From NCBI RefSeq assembly GCF_016743815.1, contig NZ_CP061035.1, positions 560,501 through 624,500 on the forward strand: a stretch of DNA of 64,000 nucleotides, written 5' to 3'. Position numbers and translations under genes: made by a program. The notes under the pieces were generated by a model. It was not told the DNA's origin and searched no databases. It saw only the letters and a program-made list of their open reading frames with translations. This stretch comes from Sphingomonas aliaeris (GTDB taxonomy: Bacteria > Pseudomonadota > Alphaproteobacteria > Sphingomonadales > Sphingomonadaceae). This document shows, piece after piece, positions 1 through 8,684 of this stretch; position 1 is the stretch's first letter, and the number at the start of each line of letters is the position of its first letter.

Positions 1-10
1 GAGAGAATCG

Positions 11-1450
11 ATGAGCGAATTTGGTATCACGGCGTTCGGCGCATACGTTCCCCGTCTCAGGATCGATCGTGCGATCATCGCCGATGCGCACAAATGGGCG
101 GTGCCCGGACTCAAGGGGCAGGCGAAGGGATCTCGGGCCTTTGCCAGCTGGGACGAGGATGCGATCACCATGGCGGTAGAAGCCGCGCGCGACGCGCTGG
201 GTGACGGCGGCGCGAGCCGGATCACGGCGGTGCGGCTAGCTTCGACCAATCTGCCCTATGCCGATCTGCAGAATGCCGCGATCGTCGCGGGGGCGCTCGA
301 CGTACCACCGAACGCGGCGACTTCGGATTCGACCGGTTCCCAGCGCGCAGGTACGTCGGCGTTGCTGCAGGCGCTGCAAGGCGGCGGAACATCGCTGGTG
401 ATCGGTTCGGACAATCCATCGGCCAAGCCCGCGAGCACGCAGGAACTCAGTTTCGGTGCCGGCGCGGCGGCGTTCCTGGTCGGCAGCGACCGGATCGTCG
501 CGCGCTTGATCGGCGCGGCATCGGTAACGTCGGTGTTCGTCGATCACTTCCGCGCCGCCCATGCCGAAAGCGATTATAACTGGGAGGAACGCTGGGTCCG
601 CGACGAGGGATATGGCAAGATCGTGCCAGCCGGCGTGAAGGCGGCGTTGGCCGACGCGCAACTCTCGATCGGCGACATCCAGCATTTCGTCATGCCCTCC
701 TACCTCCGCGGGTCGGCCGATGCGGTCGCCAAGAAGCTGCGCTTCGAGGGTGAGGTCGCGAACGCACTCGACGCCGGCATCGGTTACGCCGGTGCGGCAC
801 AGGCGTTGCTGATGCTCGCCGCGACGCTCGAAAAGGCACAGCCGGGCGATCGTATCCTGCTGGTCGGCTTCGGCCAGGGTGTCGACGTTCTGGTGTTCCA
901 GGTAACCGATGCGATCGCGCAGGCCAAACCCGCGCGCGGCGTCGCGGGTTCGATTGCCGAGGGCGTGGCGACCGACAGCTACCTGCGGATGTTGTCCTTC
1001 GACGGCGGGCTCGACATGGAATGGGGCATGCGGTCGGAAAAGAGCGGCAAGACCGCGCTGACCGAGCAGTTCCGTTCGGCCGGCCAGCTAGAAAGCTTCA
1101 ACGCCGGCCAGTGCGGCGCATGCGCCACCGTCCAGTTCCCGCAGCTGCAATATTGCGTGAAATGCCACGCGCCGAGCGCCGGGTTCGAACAGATATCGCT
1201 ACGTGACGCATCGGCCAAGGTGCTGACATCGACCGCCGACTGGCTGTCCTACCACCCCGCACCGCCGCTCTACGTTGGCTTCGTCCAGTTCGACAACGGC
1301 GCGCGCATGCTGATGGAAATGGTGGACATCGGCCGCGATGGCATTGCGGCGGGTCAGCCGTTGCGCATGGTCTATCGCATCAAGGAGAAAGACCGGCAGC
1401 GTGGCTACAACCGGTATTTCTGGAAATCCACGCCGCTGCTGGCGGCCTGA
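11..1450 (+). CDS. HMG-CoA synthase-like thiolase-fold protein with C-terminal OB-fold/Zn ribbon (DUF35-like)
   Basis: Protein of 479 residues. The N-terminal ~330 residues look like the HMG-CoA synthase/ketoacyl synthase III fold. The C-terminal part carries a rubredoxin-like zinc ribbon (C368, C371, C382, C385) followed by an OB-fold, as in DUF35 acyl-CoA-associated proteins. It is first in a run of CoA-ester genes and lies 12 bp upstream of a thiolase, the usual partner of such proteins. A short purine-rich stretch precedes the ATG. Oddity: where archaeal HMG-CoA synthases have the nucleophilic Cys of a C-KAGT motif, this protein has Ser110 (GSQRAGT), so it may not make a covalent acyl-thioester in the standard way. 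The fold call is firm; the reaction is unknown. It may act in a C-C bond-forming or bond-breaking step together with the thiolase. Confidence 0.8.
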   Translation: MSEFGITAFGAYVPRLRIDRAIIADAHKWAVPGLKGQAKGSRAFASWDEDAITMAVEAARDALGDGGASRITAVRLASTNLPYADLQNAAIVAGALDVPPNAATSDSTGSQRAGTSALLQALQGGGTSLVIGSDNPSAKPASTQELSFGAGAAAFLVGSDRIVARLIGAASVTSVFVDHFRAAHAESDYNWEERWVRDEGYGKIVPAGVKAALADAQLSIGDIQHFVMPSYLRGSADAVAKKLRFEGEVANALDAGIGYAGAAQALLMLAATLEKAQPGDRILLVGFGQGVDVLVFQVTDAIAQAKPARGVAGSIAEGVATDSYLRMLSFDGGLDMEWGMRSEKSGKTALTEQFRSAGQLESFNAGQCGACATVQFPQLQYCVKCHAPSAGFEQISLRDASAKVLTSTADWLSYHPAPPLYVGFVQFDNGARMLMEMVDIGRDGIAAGQPLRMVYRIKEKDRQRGYNRYFWKSTPLLAA

Positions 1451-1462
1451 GGAGCAACGAAC

Positions 1463-2663
1463 ATGGCCACGGGAATCAAGGACAAGGTCGCAATCCTCGG
1501 CATGGGCTGCTCGAAGTTTGGCGAGCGGTGGGACGCGGGCTCGCCCGAACTCATGGCAGAGGCGTTCGAGGAAGCGCTTGCCGATGCAGGGATCGAGCGC
1601 AATCAGATCGATGCGGCATGGTTCGGGGTGTGGGGCGACGGTATCAACGTCGGCAACTCGTCGATCCCCGCGGCGATGGCGCTGCGGCTGGAGGGTATCC
1701 CGGTAAGCCGTGTCGAGAATATGTGTGCGACGGGCACCGAGGCGCTGCGCGGCGCGGTTTATGCGGTCGCCAGCGGTGCGGCGGACATAGCGCTGGCGAT
1801 CGGCGCCGAGAAGCTGAAGGATACCGGTTTCGGTGGGTTGCCGCCGCCCTTCAAGGGGACGTTCAACGACATGTGGATGCCGATGGGCTCCGCACCCGCG
1901 GGCTTCGCTCAGCTCGCCCCCCTATTACCGGGCGAAGTACGGCACCACGGCAGAGGATCTGAAGCGGGCGATCAGCCATGTGTCATGGAAGAGCCATCAG
2001 AACGGTGTGCATAGCCCCAAGGCGCACTTTCAGAAGGCCGTGTCGATGGACACGATCATGAACGCGCCAATGATCTCCGATCCGCTTGGACTGTTCGATT
2101 GTTCGGGCGTGTCCGACGGATCGGCGTGCGCGATCGTCTGCACGCCGGAGATCGCGCGTGCGCTGGGCAAAACCGATGTCGTTACCGTGAAGGCATTGCA
2201 ATTGTCGACCAGCTCGGGTCGCGAGACCCAGACCACCGACTGGGACGGCAGTTATGTCGCGACCACCCGGCAAGCCGCGGCGCGCGCGTATAAGGAAGCG
2301 GGGATCACCGATCCCAAGACGCAGATCTCGTTGTCTGAAGTGCACGACTGCTTCTCGATCACCGAATTGGTGACGATGGAGGATCTGGGCTTTTCGGACG
2401 ATGGCCGCGCAGTCTTCGATGTGCTCGACGGGAAGTTCGATGCCGGTGGCGCGATCCCGTGCCAGATCGATGGCGGCCTGAAATGCTTCGGTCACCCGAT
2501 CGGTGCCTCGGGACTGCGCATGGCTTATGAGGTCTACACCCAGCTGCTCGGCCGGGCCGGAGCCCGACAATTGTCGAACCCGACGATCGGCCTGACCCAC
2601 AATCTTGGCGGCGTGCCCTATCAGGGTATCGCGGCGATCTCGATCCTAGGGCTGATGAACTGA
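1463..2663 (+). CDS. SCP2-type thiolase / acetyl-CoA acetyltransferase, frameshifted
   Basis: Thiolase-family enzyme (restored length 399 aa, normal for the family) acting on beta-ketoacyl-CoA. The first frame carries the nucleophile region NMCATG (C88). The second frame carries the HDCF block, the GHPIGASG motif and a C-terminal HNLGG motif. The two frames join at a run of six C at 1917-1922; removing one C gives a continuous LAPYYRAKYG reading. GAGGAG precedes the ATG. The stop overlaps the next start (TGATG), implying translational coupling. The broken frame is most likely a homopolymer sequencing error, because both halves are well conserved. A genuine mutation would leave the operon without its thiolase. 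Confidence 0.8.
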
Positions 2664-3115
2664 TGGCCGGGTTGTGGTTTGACGAGCTGACGGTCGGCCA
2701 GACCTTCCAGCATGCCATTCGGCGCACGGTGACCGAGACGGACAATGTGCTGTTTTCCACGATGACGCACAATCCGGCGCAATTGCATCTGGATGCCGAG
2801 TATATGGCCTCGACGCCCTACGGTCGGCCACTGATGAATTCGTCATTCACGCTGGGGTTGATGGTCGGCATCTCGGTCGGCGATACGACCCTCGGCACAG
2901 CGGTCGCCAATCTCGGCTGGGACGAGGTGCGGTTTCCGACGCCGCTGTTCGCGGGGGATACGGTACGCGTCGAGACCGAGGTCATCGAATTACGCGCATC
3001 GAAATCGCGGCCGGATCAGGGAATCGTAACGTTCCTGCACCGGGCCTTCAACCAGAAAAACGAACTGGTCGCATCGTGCAAGCGGTCCGGGCTGCAACTC
3101 AAGAAGCCGGCATGA
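2663..3115 (+). CDS. MaoC-family (R)-hydratase
   Basis: 150-residue single hot-dog domain of the MaoC dehydratase family, similar in size and pattern to mesaconyl-CoA hydratase-like proteins. It carries the family's Asn-Pro-x-x-x-His hydratase stretch (HNPAQLHLD) near residue 37. It would hydrate or dehydrate an enoyl-CoA in the cytosol. Its start overlaps the thiolase stop and its stop overlaps the next ATG, so it sits inside a coupled operon. The substrate cannot be told from sequence; the CitE-like lyase next to it suggests a hydratase/lyase pair working on a branched or dicarboxylic CoA ester. Confidence 0.85.
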   Translation: MAGLWFDELTVGQTFQHAIRRTVTETDNVLFSTMTHNPAQLHLDAEYMASTPYGRPLMNSSFTLGLMVGISVGDTTLGTAVANLGWDEVRFPTPLFAGDTVRVETEVIELRASKSRPDQGIVTFLHRAFNQKNELVASCKRSGLQLKKPA

Positions 3116-3990
3116 CGGCCTTGCGCTCGTTTCTGTTCATCCCCGGCGACAGCGCGAAGAAGCTGGCCAAGGTCGACGATTGCGGGGCGGATGCCGTGAT
3201 CCTCGATCTCGAGGATGCCGTCGCCATCGCCAATAAGTCTGTCGCGCGCGAAATGGTCACGGCGTTCCTCAAGGAGCGACCGCGCGCCGGACGGACGGTG
3301 CAGCTCTGGGTGCGGATAAATCCGCTGGACACCGAATGGGCCGTCGACGATCTCGCCGCGATCGTGGCGGGCGATCCCGACGGGATCATGCAGCCTAAGA
3401 CAAACGGCCCAGAGGACGTGCGTACGCTATCCACGCAACTCGACAGGCTCGAAGCCGCCAACGGCCTGCCCGCCGGCGATATCCGCATTCTACCGGTCGC
3501 GACCGAGACGCCGATCGCGCCGTTCCGGCTGGGCGATTTCGCACAGGCGGGGCTGACGCGGCTTGCAGGGCTGACATGGGGTGCCGAGGATTTGTCGGCG
3601 GCGATGGGTGCGAGCACCAACCTCGGCCCGGACGGGCACTGGGCCTTTACGTATCAACTGGTTCGATCGCTGACTCTGATGGCCGCCCACGCGTCCGGCG
3701 TTCCGGCCTTTGAAACGCTGTATGTCGATTTCAGGGACGATGACGGGTTGCGCTCGTCGTGCCGGGCGGCGCGGGCGGAGGGCTTTGCGGGACGGATCGC
3801 AATTCATCCGGCTCAGGTGGCCGCGATCAACGAAAGCTTTTCTCCGAGCGACGACGAGATCGCCTTCGCCCGCCGCGTAATCGCGGCGTTCGAGGCCGAG
3901 CCGGCTGTCGGTACCGTAGGGATAGACGGCAAGATGTATGACATTCCCCATTTGAAAGCGGCGCGGCGTACGCTGGAGTCGGCGCTTTGA
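3112..3990 (+). CDS. CitE-like CoA-ester lyase (HpcH/HpaI superfamily)
   Basis: 292-residue TIM-barrel lyase of the citrate lyase beta subunit/malyl-CoA lyase group. It starts with the family block RSFLFIPGDS, followed by the acidic metal-binding LDLEDAV stretch and an ATETP block. The ATG at 3112 is chosen because it overlaps the MaoC stop (ATGA) and begins right at the conserved N terminus; an upstream in-frame start at 3076 would add residues unlike the family. Such enzymes cleave or form malyl-, methylmalyl- or citramalyl-type CoA esters. Position after a MaoC hydratase supports cleavage of a beta-hydroxyacyl-CoA. Confidence 0.82.
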   Translation: MTALRSFLFIPGDSAKKLAKVDDCGADAVILDLEDAVAIANKSVAREMVTAFLKERPRAGRTVQLWVRINPLDTEWAVDDLAAIVAGDPDGIMQPKTNGPEDVRTLSTQLDRLEAANGLPAGDIRILPVATETPIAPFRLGDFAQAGLTRLAGLTWGAEDLSAAMGASTNLGPDGHWAFTYQLVRSLTLMAAHASGVPAFETLYVDFRDDDGLRSSCRAARAEGFAGRIAIHPAQVAAINESFSPSDDEIAFARRVIAAFEAEPAVGTVGIDGKMYDIPHLKAARRTLESAL

Positions 3991-5165
3991 TAAACGTCGC
4001 GCATGTCAGCGGCAGCCTTGTCGAACGCGACCTGTTCGATGCCGATCACGATGCGTTTCGCGATACGGTCCGCCGCTTCGTCGAAACCGAATTGCAGCCG
4101 TATCACGCGCAATGGGAAAAGGATGGCATCGTCCCGCGTGAGGCGTGGCTGAAAGCGGGCGAGATCGGCATGCTCTGCCCGACGATCCCGGAAGAATATG
4201 GCGGTATCGGCGCGGACTGGCTGTATTCGATCGTGGTGATCGAGGAGATCACGCGCGCCAATGTCACCGGTCCCGGCTTCATGGTGCATAGCGAGATGGT
4301 CGCGCCCTATATCCTCGCCTGGGGAAGCGAGGATCTGAAGCGCGAATGGCTGCCGAAGATGATCGCGGGCGAGGCCATCGGCGCGGTCGGCATGACCGAG
4401 CCGGGCGCGGGCAGCGACCTGAAGGCGATGCGCACCCGCGCGATCCGCCAAGGCGATAGCTATCATATCGACGGGCAGAAGACGTATATTTCGAATGGCG
4501 CGCAGTGCGATCTGATCGTGCTTGCCTGCAAGACCGATCCCGATGCCGGCGCGCGCGGCGTCAGCCTGATCGCGCTGGACGCCGACCAGCCGGGATTCGA
4601 ACGTGGCCGCCGGCTGGACAAGATCGGGCTCAAGGCACAGGACACGTCGGAATTGTTCTTCAACGACGCAATCGCCCCCGTCGCCAACCGGCTTGGCGAG
4701 GAGGGGCAGGGGTTTGGCATGCTGATGACCAAGCTGGCGCAGGAGCGTCTGGCGGTCGGCGTGAAGGGAATTACCGCCTGCGAGGCGGCGCTGCGTTGGA
4801 CGGTCGAATACGTCCAGGAGCGCAAGCTTTTCGGCGGCGCGCTCGGAGACATGCAGAACACGCAGTTCGTGCTCGCGCAGCTCGCCGCCGAAATCGGGCA
4901 GGGCCGTGTTTTCGTCGATTGGGGCATCAGGCGCTTCATGGCCGGCAAATTGAACGCGGTGGATGCCTCCAAGATCAAGCTGCTTATCACGGAGCTGAAC
5001 GGCAAGGTGGTCGACCAGTGCCTGCAGTTCTTTGGTGGGTACGGCTATATGAACGAATATCCGATCGCTCAGGCCTATGTCGATGCTCGCATCAGCCGGA
5101 TCGCCGGCGGTGCGAACGAAGTGATGCGGCAAATCATCGCGCGCGACCTGTTCCGGCGCAACTGA
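3987..5165 (+). CDS. Acyl-CoA dehydrogenase
   Basis: 392-residue FAD-dependent acyl-CoA dehydrogenase of full length. The flavin signature MTEPGAGSDL and the C-terminal GGYGYMNEYP block are clear. The late motif reads IAGGANEVMR, as in the bacterial branch with GGTNE-type endings, not the YEGT form with glutamate in that spot. The likely start is TTG at 3987, overlapping the CitE stop (TTGA) with a GGAG-like sequence upstream; I see no in-frame ATG near the conserved start. It introduces the alpha-beta double bond into an acyl-CoA and passes electrons to ETF, which is not encoded in this window. Confidence 0.88.
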   Translation: MINVAHVSGSLVERDLFDADHDAFRDTVRRFVETELQPYHAQWEKDGIVPREAWLKAGEIGMLCPTIPEEYGGIGADWLYSIVVIEEITRANVTGPGFMVHSEMVAPYILAWGSEDLKREWLPKMIAGEAIGAVGMTEPGAGSDLKAMRTRAIRQGDSYHIDGQKTYISNGAQCDLIVLACKTDPDAGARGVSLIALDADQPGFERGRRLDKIGLKAQDTSELFFNDAIAPVANRLGEEGQGFGMLMTKLAQERLAVGVKGITACEAALRWTVEYVQERKLFGGALGDMQNTQFVLAQLAAEIGQGRVFVDWGIRRFMAGKLNAVDASKIKLLITELNGKVVDQCLQFFGGYGYMNEYPIAQAYVDARISRIAGGANEVMRQIIARDLFRRN

Positions 5166-5186
5166 TCAAATTAGGAGAGGAAAACG

Positions 5187-6170
5187 ATGTCGAACTATCC
5201 GAAACCGGATGCGGCAACGCTGCTTGAAATCTACAAGAAAGCGACGTTGATAAAGCAGAACGACGAGCGTGTGATCCGGCAGATGAAGGCGGGCAAGCTC
5301 GTCACGCCCTATTACAGTCCTCGTGGTCAGGAGATCATCCCCTCCGCCCTGTCGGTCAGCCTGGACGACGACGATTATATCTGCACGATCTATCGTGGCG
5401 GGCACGACATGCTCGCCAAGGGCTTTCCGCTCGACATCATGTGGGCCGAACTGGCCGGGCGCGCGACCGGGTCGTGCAAGGGCAAGGGCGGCCCGATGCA
5501 TCTGACCTATCCCGAAAAGGGGATCATGGTCACCACGGGGATCGTAGGATCGTCGATGCCGATCGCGACCGGGCTCGGCTGGGCGGCGAAGATGGACGGC
5601 AAGAACCGCGTATCGATCGCCAATTTCGGTGACGGTGCGTCGAACATCGGCGCGTTCCACGAAAGCCTGAACCTGGCCGCCTTGTGGAAGCTGCCGGTGA
5701 TATTTCTCTGTCAGAACAATACCTATGCCGAGCATACCAGCATGCAGGATTCGACCCTTATCGAACAATATTCGATCCGGGGCGCCAGCTACGGCATGCC
5801 GGGCGTAACGGTGAACGGCAACGATCCGGATGAGATGTACGGAGTCGCCAAGGTGGCGATCGAGCGCGCGCGCGCGGGCGAGGGGCCGACGCTGATCGAG
5901 GCGATGACGTTCCGTTTCAATGGTCACCTCGTCGGTGAAGCCGGCCATTACATGGACAAGGACGCCTATGCGAAGGCGCAAGGTGTGGATCCGGTGCCAT
6001 TGCTCCGTCAGCGGCTGATCGACGACGGCATCGCGAGCGAGGACGAAATCGCCGCGATAGAGGCGGACATCGATCGGCGTATCACCGCGGCGATCGAAGC
6101 TGCCGATGCCGCGCCATTCCCCGATACGACCGAGCTGAAGCGCGACGTCTTTGCCCATGAAATCGCGTGA
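5187..6170 (+). CDS. 2-oxoacid/acetoin dehydrogenase E1 component, alpha subunit
   Basis: 327-residue ThDP-dependent E1 alpha subunit. The ThDP/Mg motif begins at GDGASNIGAFHESLN and ends with LCQNN, and the GHYMD region is present. A strong ribosome site (TAGGAGAGG) lies just upstream. It pairs with the E1 beta gene 11 bp downstream. Length and pattern fit the acetoin dehydrogenase/branched-chain/pyruvate E1 group. No E2 acyltransferase or E3 gene is visible in the window, so the complex must borrow these from elsewhere. The operon context (beta-keto acid cleavage, thiolase) would fit oxidative decarboxylation or cleavage of a diketone or oxo-acid intermediate, but this is inference. Confidence 0.88.
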   Translation: MSNYPKPDAATLLEIYKKATLIKQNDERVIRQMKAGKLVTPYYSPRGQEIIPSALSVSLDDDDYICTIYRGGHDMLAKGFPLDIMWAELAGRATGSCKGKGGPMHLTYPEKGIMVTTGIVGSSMPIATGLGWAAKMDGKNRVSIANFGDGASNIGAFHESLNLAALWKLPVIFLCQNNTYAEHTSMQDSTLIEQYSIRGASYGMPGVTVNGNDPDEMYGVAKVAIERARAGEGPTLIEAMTFRFNGHLVGEAGHYMDKDAYAKAQGVDPVPLLRQRLIDDGIASEDEIAAIEADIDRRITAAIEAADAAPFPDTTELKRDVFAHEIA

Positions 6171-6181
6171 GAGGATAGGCC

Positions 6182-7210
6182 ATGACCGATACTGATGTGC
6201 AGAACGCGAATGCCGACGCCAATGTCGTCGCCAAGAAGATGACGCTGATCGAGGCGATCAATCTGGCGCTGGCGGATGCAATGGAAGCCGATCCGAAGGT
6301 CGTTGCCCTCGGCGAGGAGGTCGCCGACAAACAGGAAGGCGGCGTGATGGGGGTCACGAAGGGGTTGTCGACGCGGTTCGGCGACGATCGGGTTCGGTCG
6401 ACGCCGATTTCCGAACAGGCGATCATTGGCGCGGCGATCGGCGCATCGATCGGCGGCTATCGCCCGGTCGCCGAGATCATGCTGATGAACTTCGTCACCG
6501 TGGCGATGGACATGATCACCAACCATGCCGCCAAGCTGCGGTTCATGTCTGGTGGCCAGACCAACGTGCCGATCGTCATCCGCACCATGACGGGATCCGG
6601 CTTCTCCACCGGCGGCCAGCATAGCGACTATCTGGAGGCATGGTTCGCCCACACGCCTGGGATCAAGGTCGTGGCCCCGTCCAATCCTGACGATGCGTAC
6701 GGGCTGATGCGCTCCGCGATCGAGGACGACGATCCCGTGCTTTTCATCGAACATCTGCCGAGCTACTGGACCCCCGGGCCGGTCAGCCGCCAGCATGTTC
6801 CGATCGGCAAAGCCAGGGTGGCGCGCGAAGGCAACGACGTGACGCTGATCGGTCATTCGCGCGCGATCGGTGATGGCCTGGCGGCGGCCGCCATTCTCGA
6901 AAAGGAGGGGCTGTCCGTCGAGGTGATCGACCTTCGCACTATATCGCCGTGGGATCGCGAGACGGTGATCGCGTCGGTGCGCAAGACCGGCCGTGCGCTG
7001 ATCGTGCATGAGGCTGTCCGGCAGTTCGGGATCGGAGCGGAAATCGCCGCGACGATCCAGGAAGATTTATGGGGCGTCCTGAAGGCACCCGTGAAGCGTC
7101 TGGGCGGCGCGTTCAGCCCGGTTCCTTTCTCCAAACCGCTGGAGACTGCATTCGTGCCAAGCCAGGACGACATCGTCGCGACGATCAGGCACCTCGCGGC
7201 GGCGGGGTAA
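6182..7210 (+). CDS. 2-oxoacid/acetoin dehydrogenase E1 component, beta subunit
   Basis: 342-residue transketolase-like E1 beta subunit. The N-terminal pyrimidine-binding domain contains the ALGEEV and TPISE blocks and the C-terminal transketolase domain ends the protein. Residues 1-20 form an Ala/Asn-rich leader before the conserved start (MTLIEAINLALADAM). It forms an alpha2beta2 heterotetramer with the preceding gene product. Six bases separate its stop from the following BKACE start. Confidence 0.88.
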   Translation: MTDTDVQNANADANVVAKKMTLIEAINLALADAMEADPKVVALGEEVADKQEGGVMGVTKGLSTRFGDDRVRSTPISEQAIIGAAIGASIGGYRPVAEIMLMNFVTVAMDMITNHAAKLRFMSGGQTNVPIVIRTMTGSGFSTGGQHSDYLEAWFAHTPGIKVVAPSNPDDAYGLMRSAIEDDDPVLFIEHLPSYWTPGPVSRQHVPIGKARVAREGNDVTLIGHSRAIGDGLAAAAILEKEGLSVEVIDLRTISPWDRETVIASVRKTGRALIVHEAVRQFGIGAEIAATIQEDLWGVLKAPVKRLGGAFSPVPFSKPLETAFVPSQDDIVATIRHLAAAG

Positions 7211-7215
7211 GGGCG

Positions 7216-8142
7216 ATGCAGAACAAGGTCATCATCACCTGCGCGGTGACGGGGTCGATCCATACCCCGTCCATGTCGCCTTATCTTCCGGTCACCGCCT
7301 CCGAAATCGCCGATGCCGCCCTGGGTGCCGCGGAGGCAGGCGCGGCGATCGTCCACCTCCATGCGCGCAATCCGGAGGATGGTCGCCCCGACCAGAGCCC
7401 GGAAGCTTTCGAACCGTTTTTGCGGGTCATCAAGCAACGTAGCGATGTGGTCGTAAACCTGACGACCGGTGGCTCGCCTTACATGAGCGTGGAGGAGCGT
7501 ATTCGGCCGGCGGCAGTCTGGAAGCCGGAGGTCGCGAGCCTCAACATGGGATCGATGAATTTCGGCCTGTTCCCGATGTTGAACCGCTTCAAGACCTTCC
7601 GGCATAGCTGGGAACCGGAAATGCTGGAGGGCAGTCACGATCTCGTATTTCGAAATAGCTTCAAGGACATACGTTACGCGCTGGAAACGCTGAACAAGAC
7701 CGGCACGCGCTATGAGTTCGAATGCTATGACACGAGTCATCTGCACAATCTGCACTATTTCTACACCGAAGGTCTGGTTCAGGCGCCACTGTTCATCCAG
7801 ACCGTCTTCGGACTCCTGGGCGGAATAGGCCCCCACCCGGAAGAAGTCCTGCACATGAAGCGAACGGCGGACCGGCTGTTCGGTGATGCGTATCACTGGT
7901 CGCTTTTAGGCGCGGGGCGGAGTCAAATGCCCATCGCCGCAATGGGGGCCGCGATGGGCGGCAATGTCCGTGTCGGGCTGGAAGACTCGCTATGGGCTGG
8001 CAAGGGCAAGCTCGCCGAAAGCAACGCCGCACAGGTCAGGCAAGTGCGACAGATCGTCGAGGGGCTGGGCCTGGAAATCGCCACTCCGGATGAGGCGCGC
8101 GCTATTCTCGCGCTTAAAGGTGGCGATAACGTCGCATTCTGA
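7216..8142 (+). CDS. Beta-keto acid cleavage enzyme (BKACE, former DUF849)
   Basis: 308-residue TIM-barrel enzyme of the BKACE/3-keto-5-aminohexanoate cleavage family. The zinc-binding VHLHAR motif is near residue 47, followed by NPEDG; the NLTTGGSP block and the GGNVRVGLED block near the C terminus are also typical. The family condenses a beta-keto acid with acetyl-CoA, giving acetoacetate and a shortened CoA ester. The ATG at 7216 follows the E1 beta stop by 5 bp. As last gene of the operon it could feed a CoA ester into the acyl-CoA dehydrogenase, hydratase and lyase encoded upstream. Confidence 0.88.
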   Translation: MQNKVIITCAVTGSIHTPSMSPYLPVTASEIADAALGAAEAGAAIVHLHARNPEDGRPDQSPEAFEPFLRVIKQRSDVVVNLTTGGSPYMSVEERIRPAAVWKPEVASLNMGSMNFGLFPMLNRFKTFRHSWEPEMLEGSHDLVFRNSFKDIRYALETLNKTGTRYEFECYDTSHLHNLHYFYTEGLVQAPLFIQTVFGLLGGIGPHPEEVLHMKRTADRLFGDAYHWSLLGAGRSQMPIAAMGAAMGGNVRVGLEDSLWAGKGKLAESNAAQVRQVRQIVEGLGLEIATPDEARAILALKGGDNVAF

Positions 8143-8158
8143 GGCCGTGCAGCCACGG

Positions 8159-8179
8159 TGGCCGGTTCTTTACCGGCCA
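8159..8179 (+). terminator. Hairpin downstream of the catabolic operon
   Basis: Perfect 8-bp inverted repeat TGGCCGGT/ACCGGCCA with a five-base loop, 17 bp after the BKACE stop. No T tract follows it, so it may be an mRNA-stabilising or Rho-assisted end and not a classical intrinsic terminator. Confidence 0.4.
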
Positions 8180-8317
8180 TCGGCTTCGCGAGCGATGGCG
8201 ATCGGTTGTTTGCCAACGGCCAAACGTCAGAGAAATTAGGTGAGGTCGTGCTTGGGCCTTGACCCCGGTTCGATATCATGATGGTAATCTAGCGAACTAA
8301 TAAAAGGGAGAGGCTTT

Positions 8318-8443
8318 ATGCAGGTAGTTGGTCGGCAGGTCCGTATCGCGCGCTCGTGCGTCGTATGCATCAAAGGGTTCGGAGCGCTGTCGGCGCTCAT
8401 GGCGCTCTGCATCAGTTTCTACGCAAAAGGTGTCTTCCTCTAA
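8318..8443 (+). CDS. Possible small hydrophobic protein or gene remnant (41 aa)
   Basis: ATG preceded by a very good ribosome site (AAAAGGGAGAGG) opens a 41-codon frame. It has a basic N terminus, then a hydrophobic stretch (FGALSALMALCISF), and stops at TAA. It could be a single-pass membrane micro-protein, or the surviving signal-peptide end of a larger deleted gene. No homology is recognised. Confidence 0.3.
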   Translation: MQVVGRQVRIARSCVVCIKGFGALSALMALCISFYAKGVFL

Positions 8444-8684
8444 TTCACATCGCTTCGTGCAGGAGGGGGCTGCCAGAGCCAGTGCGCCGATGGTAAGTCG
8501 TCGCTACGTAGGACCTTGGCATGCCCTTCGCCGCAAGCCTGCCATCCGATTTCATCATTTCAGTTCTCACCAGCGGAATTCGCCCGTGATGATGATGTCG
8601 TTCGCTCCCTCGGTTGCTGCGCAATATGGAGGACCGTCTGCTCTGGTTGCGGCACAGATCGAATGGGTTTGTGGAAAGCGTTGG

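Larger units (their letters stand above)
8143..8684. other. 542-bp region with little recognisable coding
   Basis: Between the BKACE stop and the LysR stop. It holds the hairpin at 8159-8179 and a 41-codon reading frame at 8318. Base composition drops locally around 8280-8310. The longer plus-strand frame 8328-8762 has no recognisable domain and an implausible, Ser/Arg-rich composition. I see no RNA gene or mobile element here. Confidence 0.5.
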
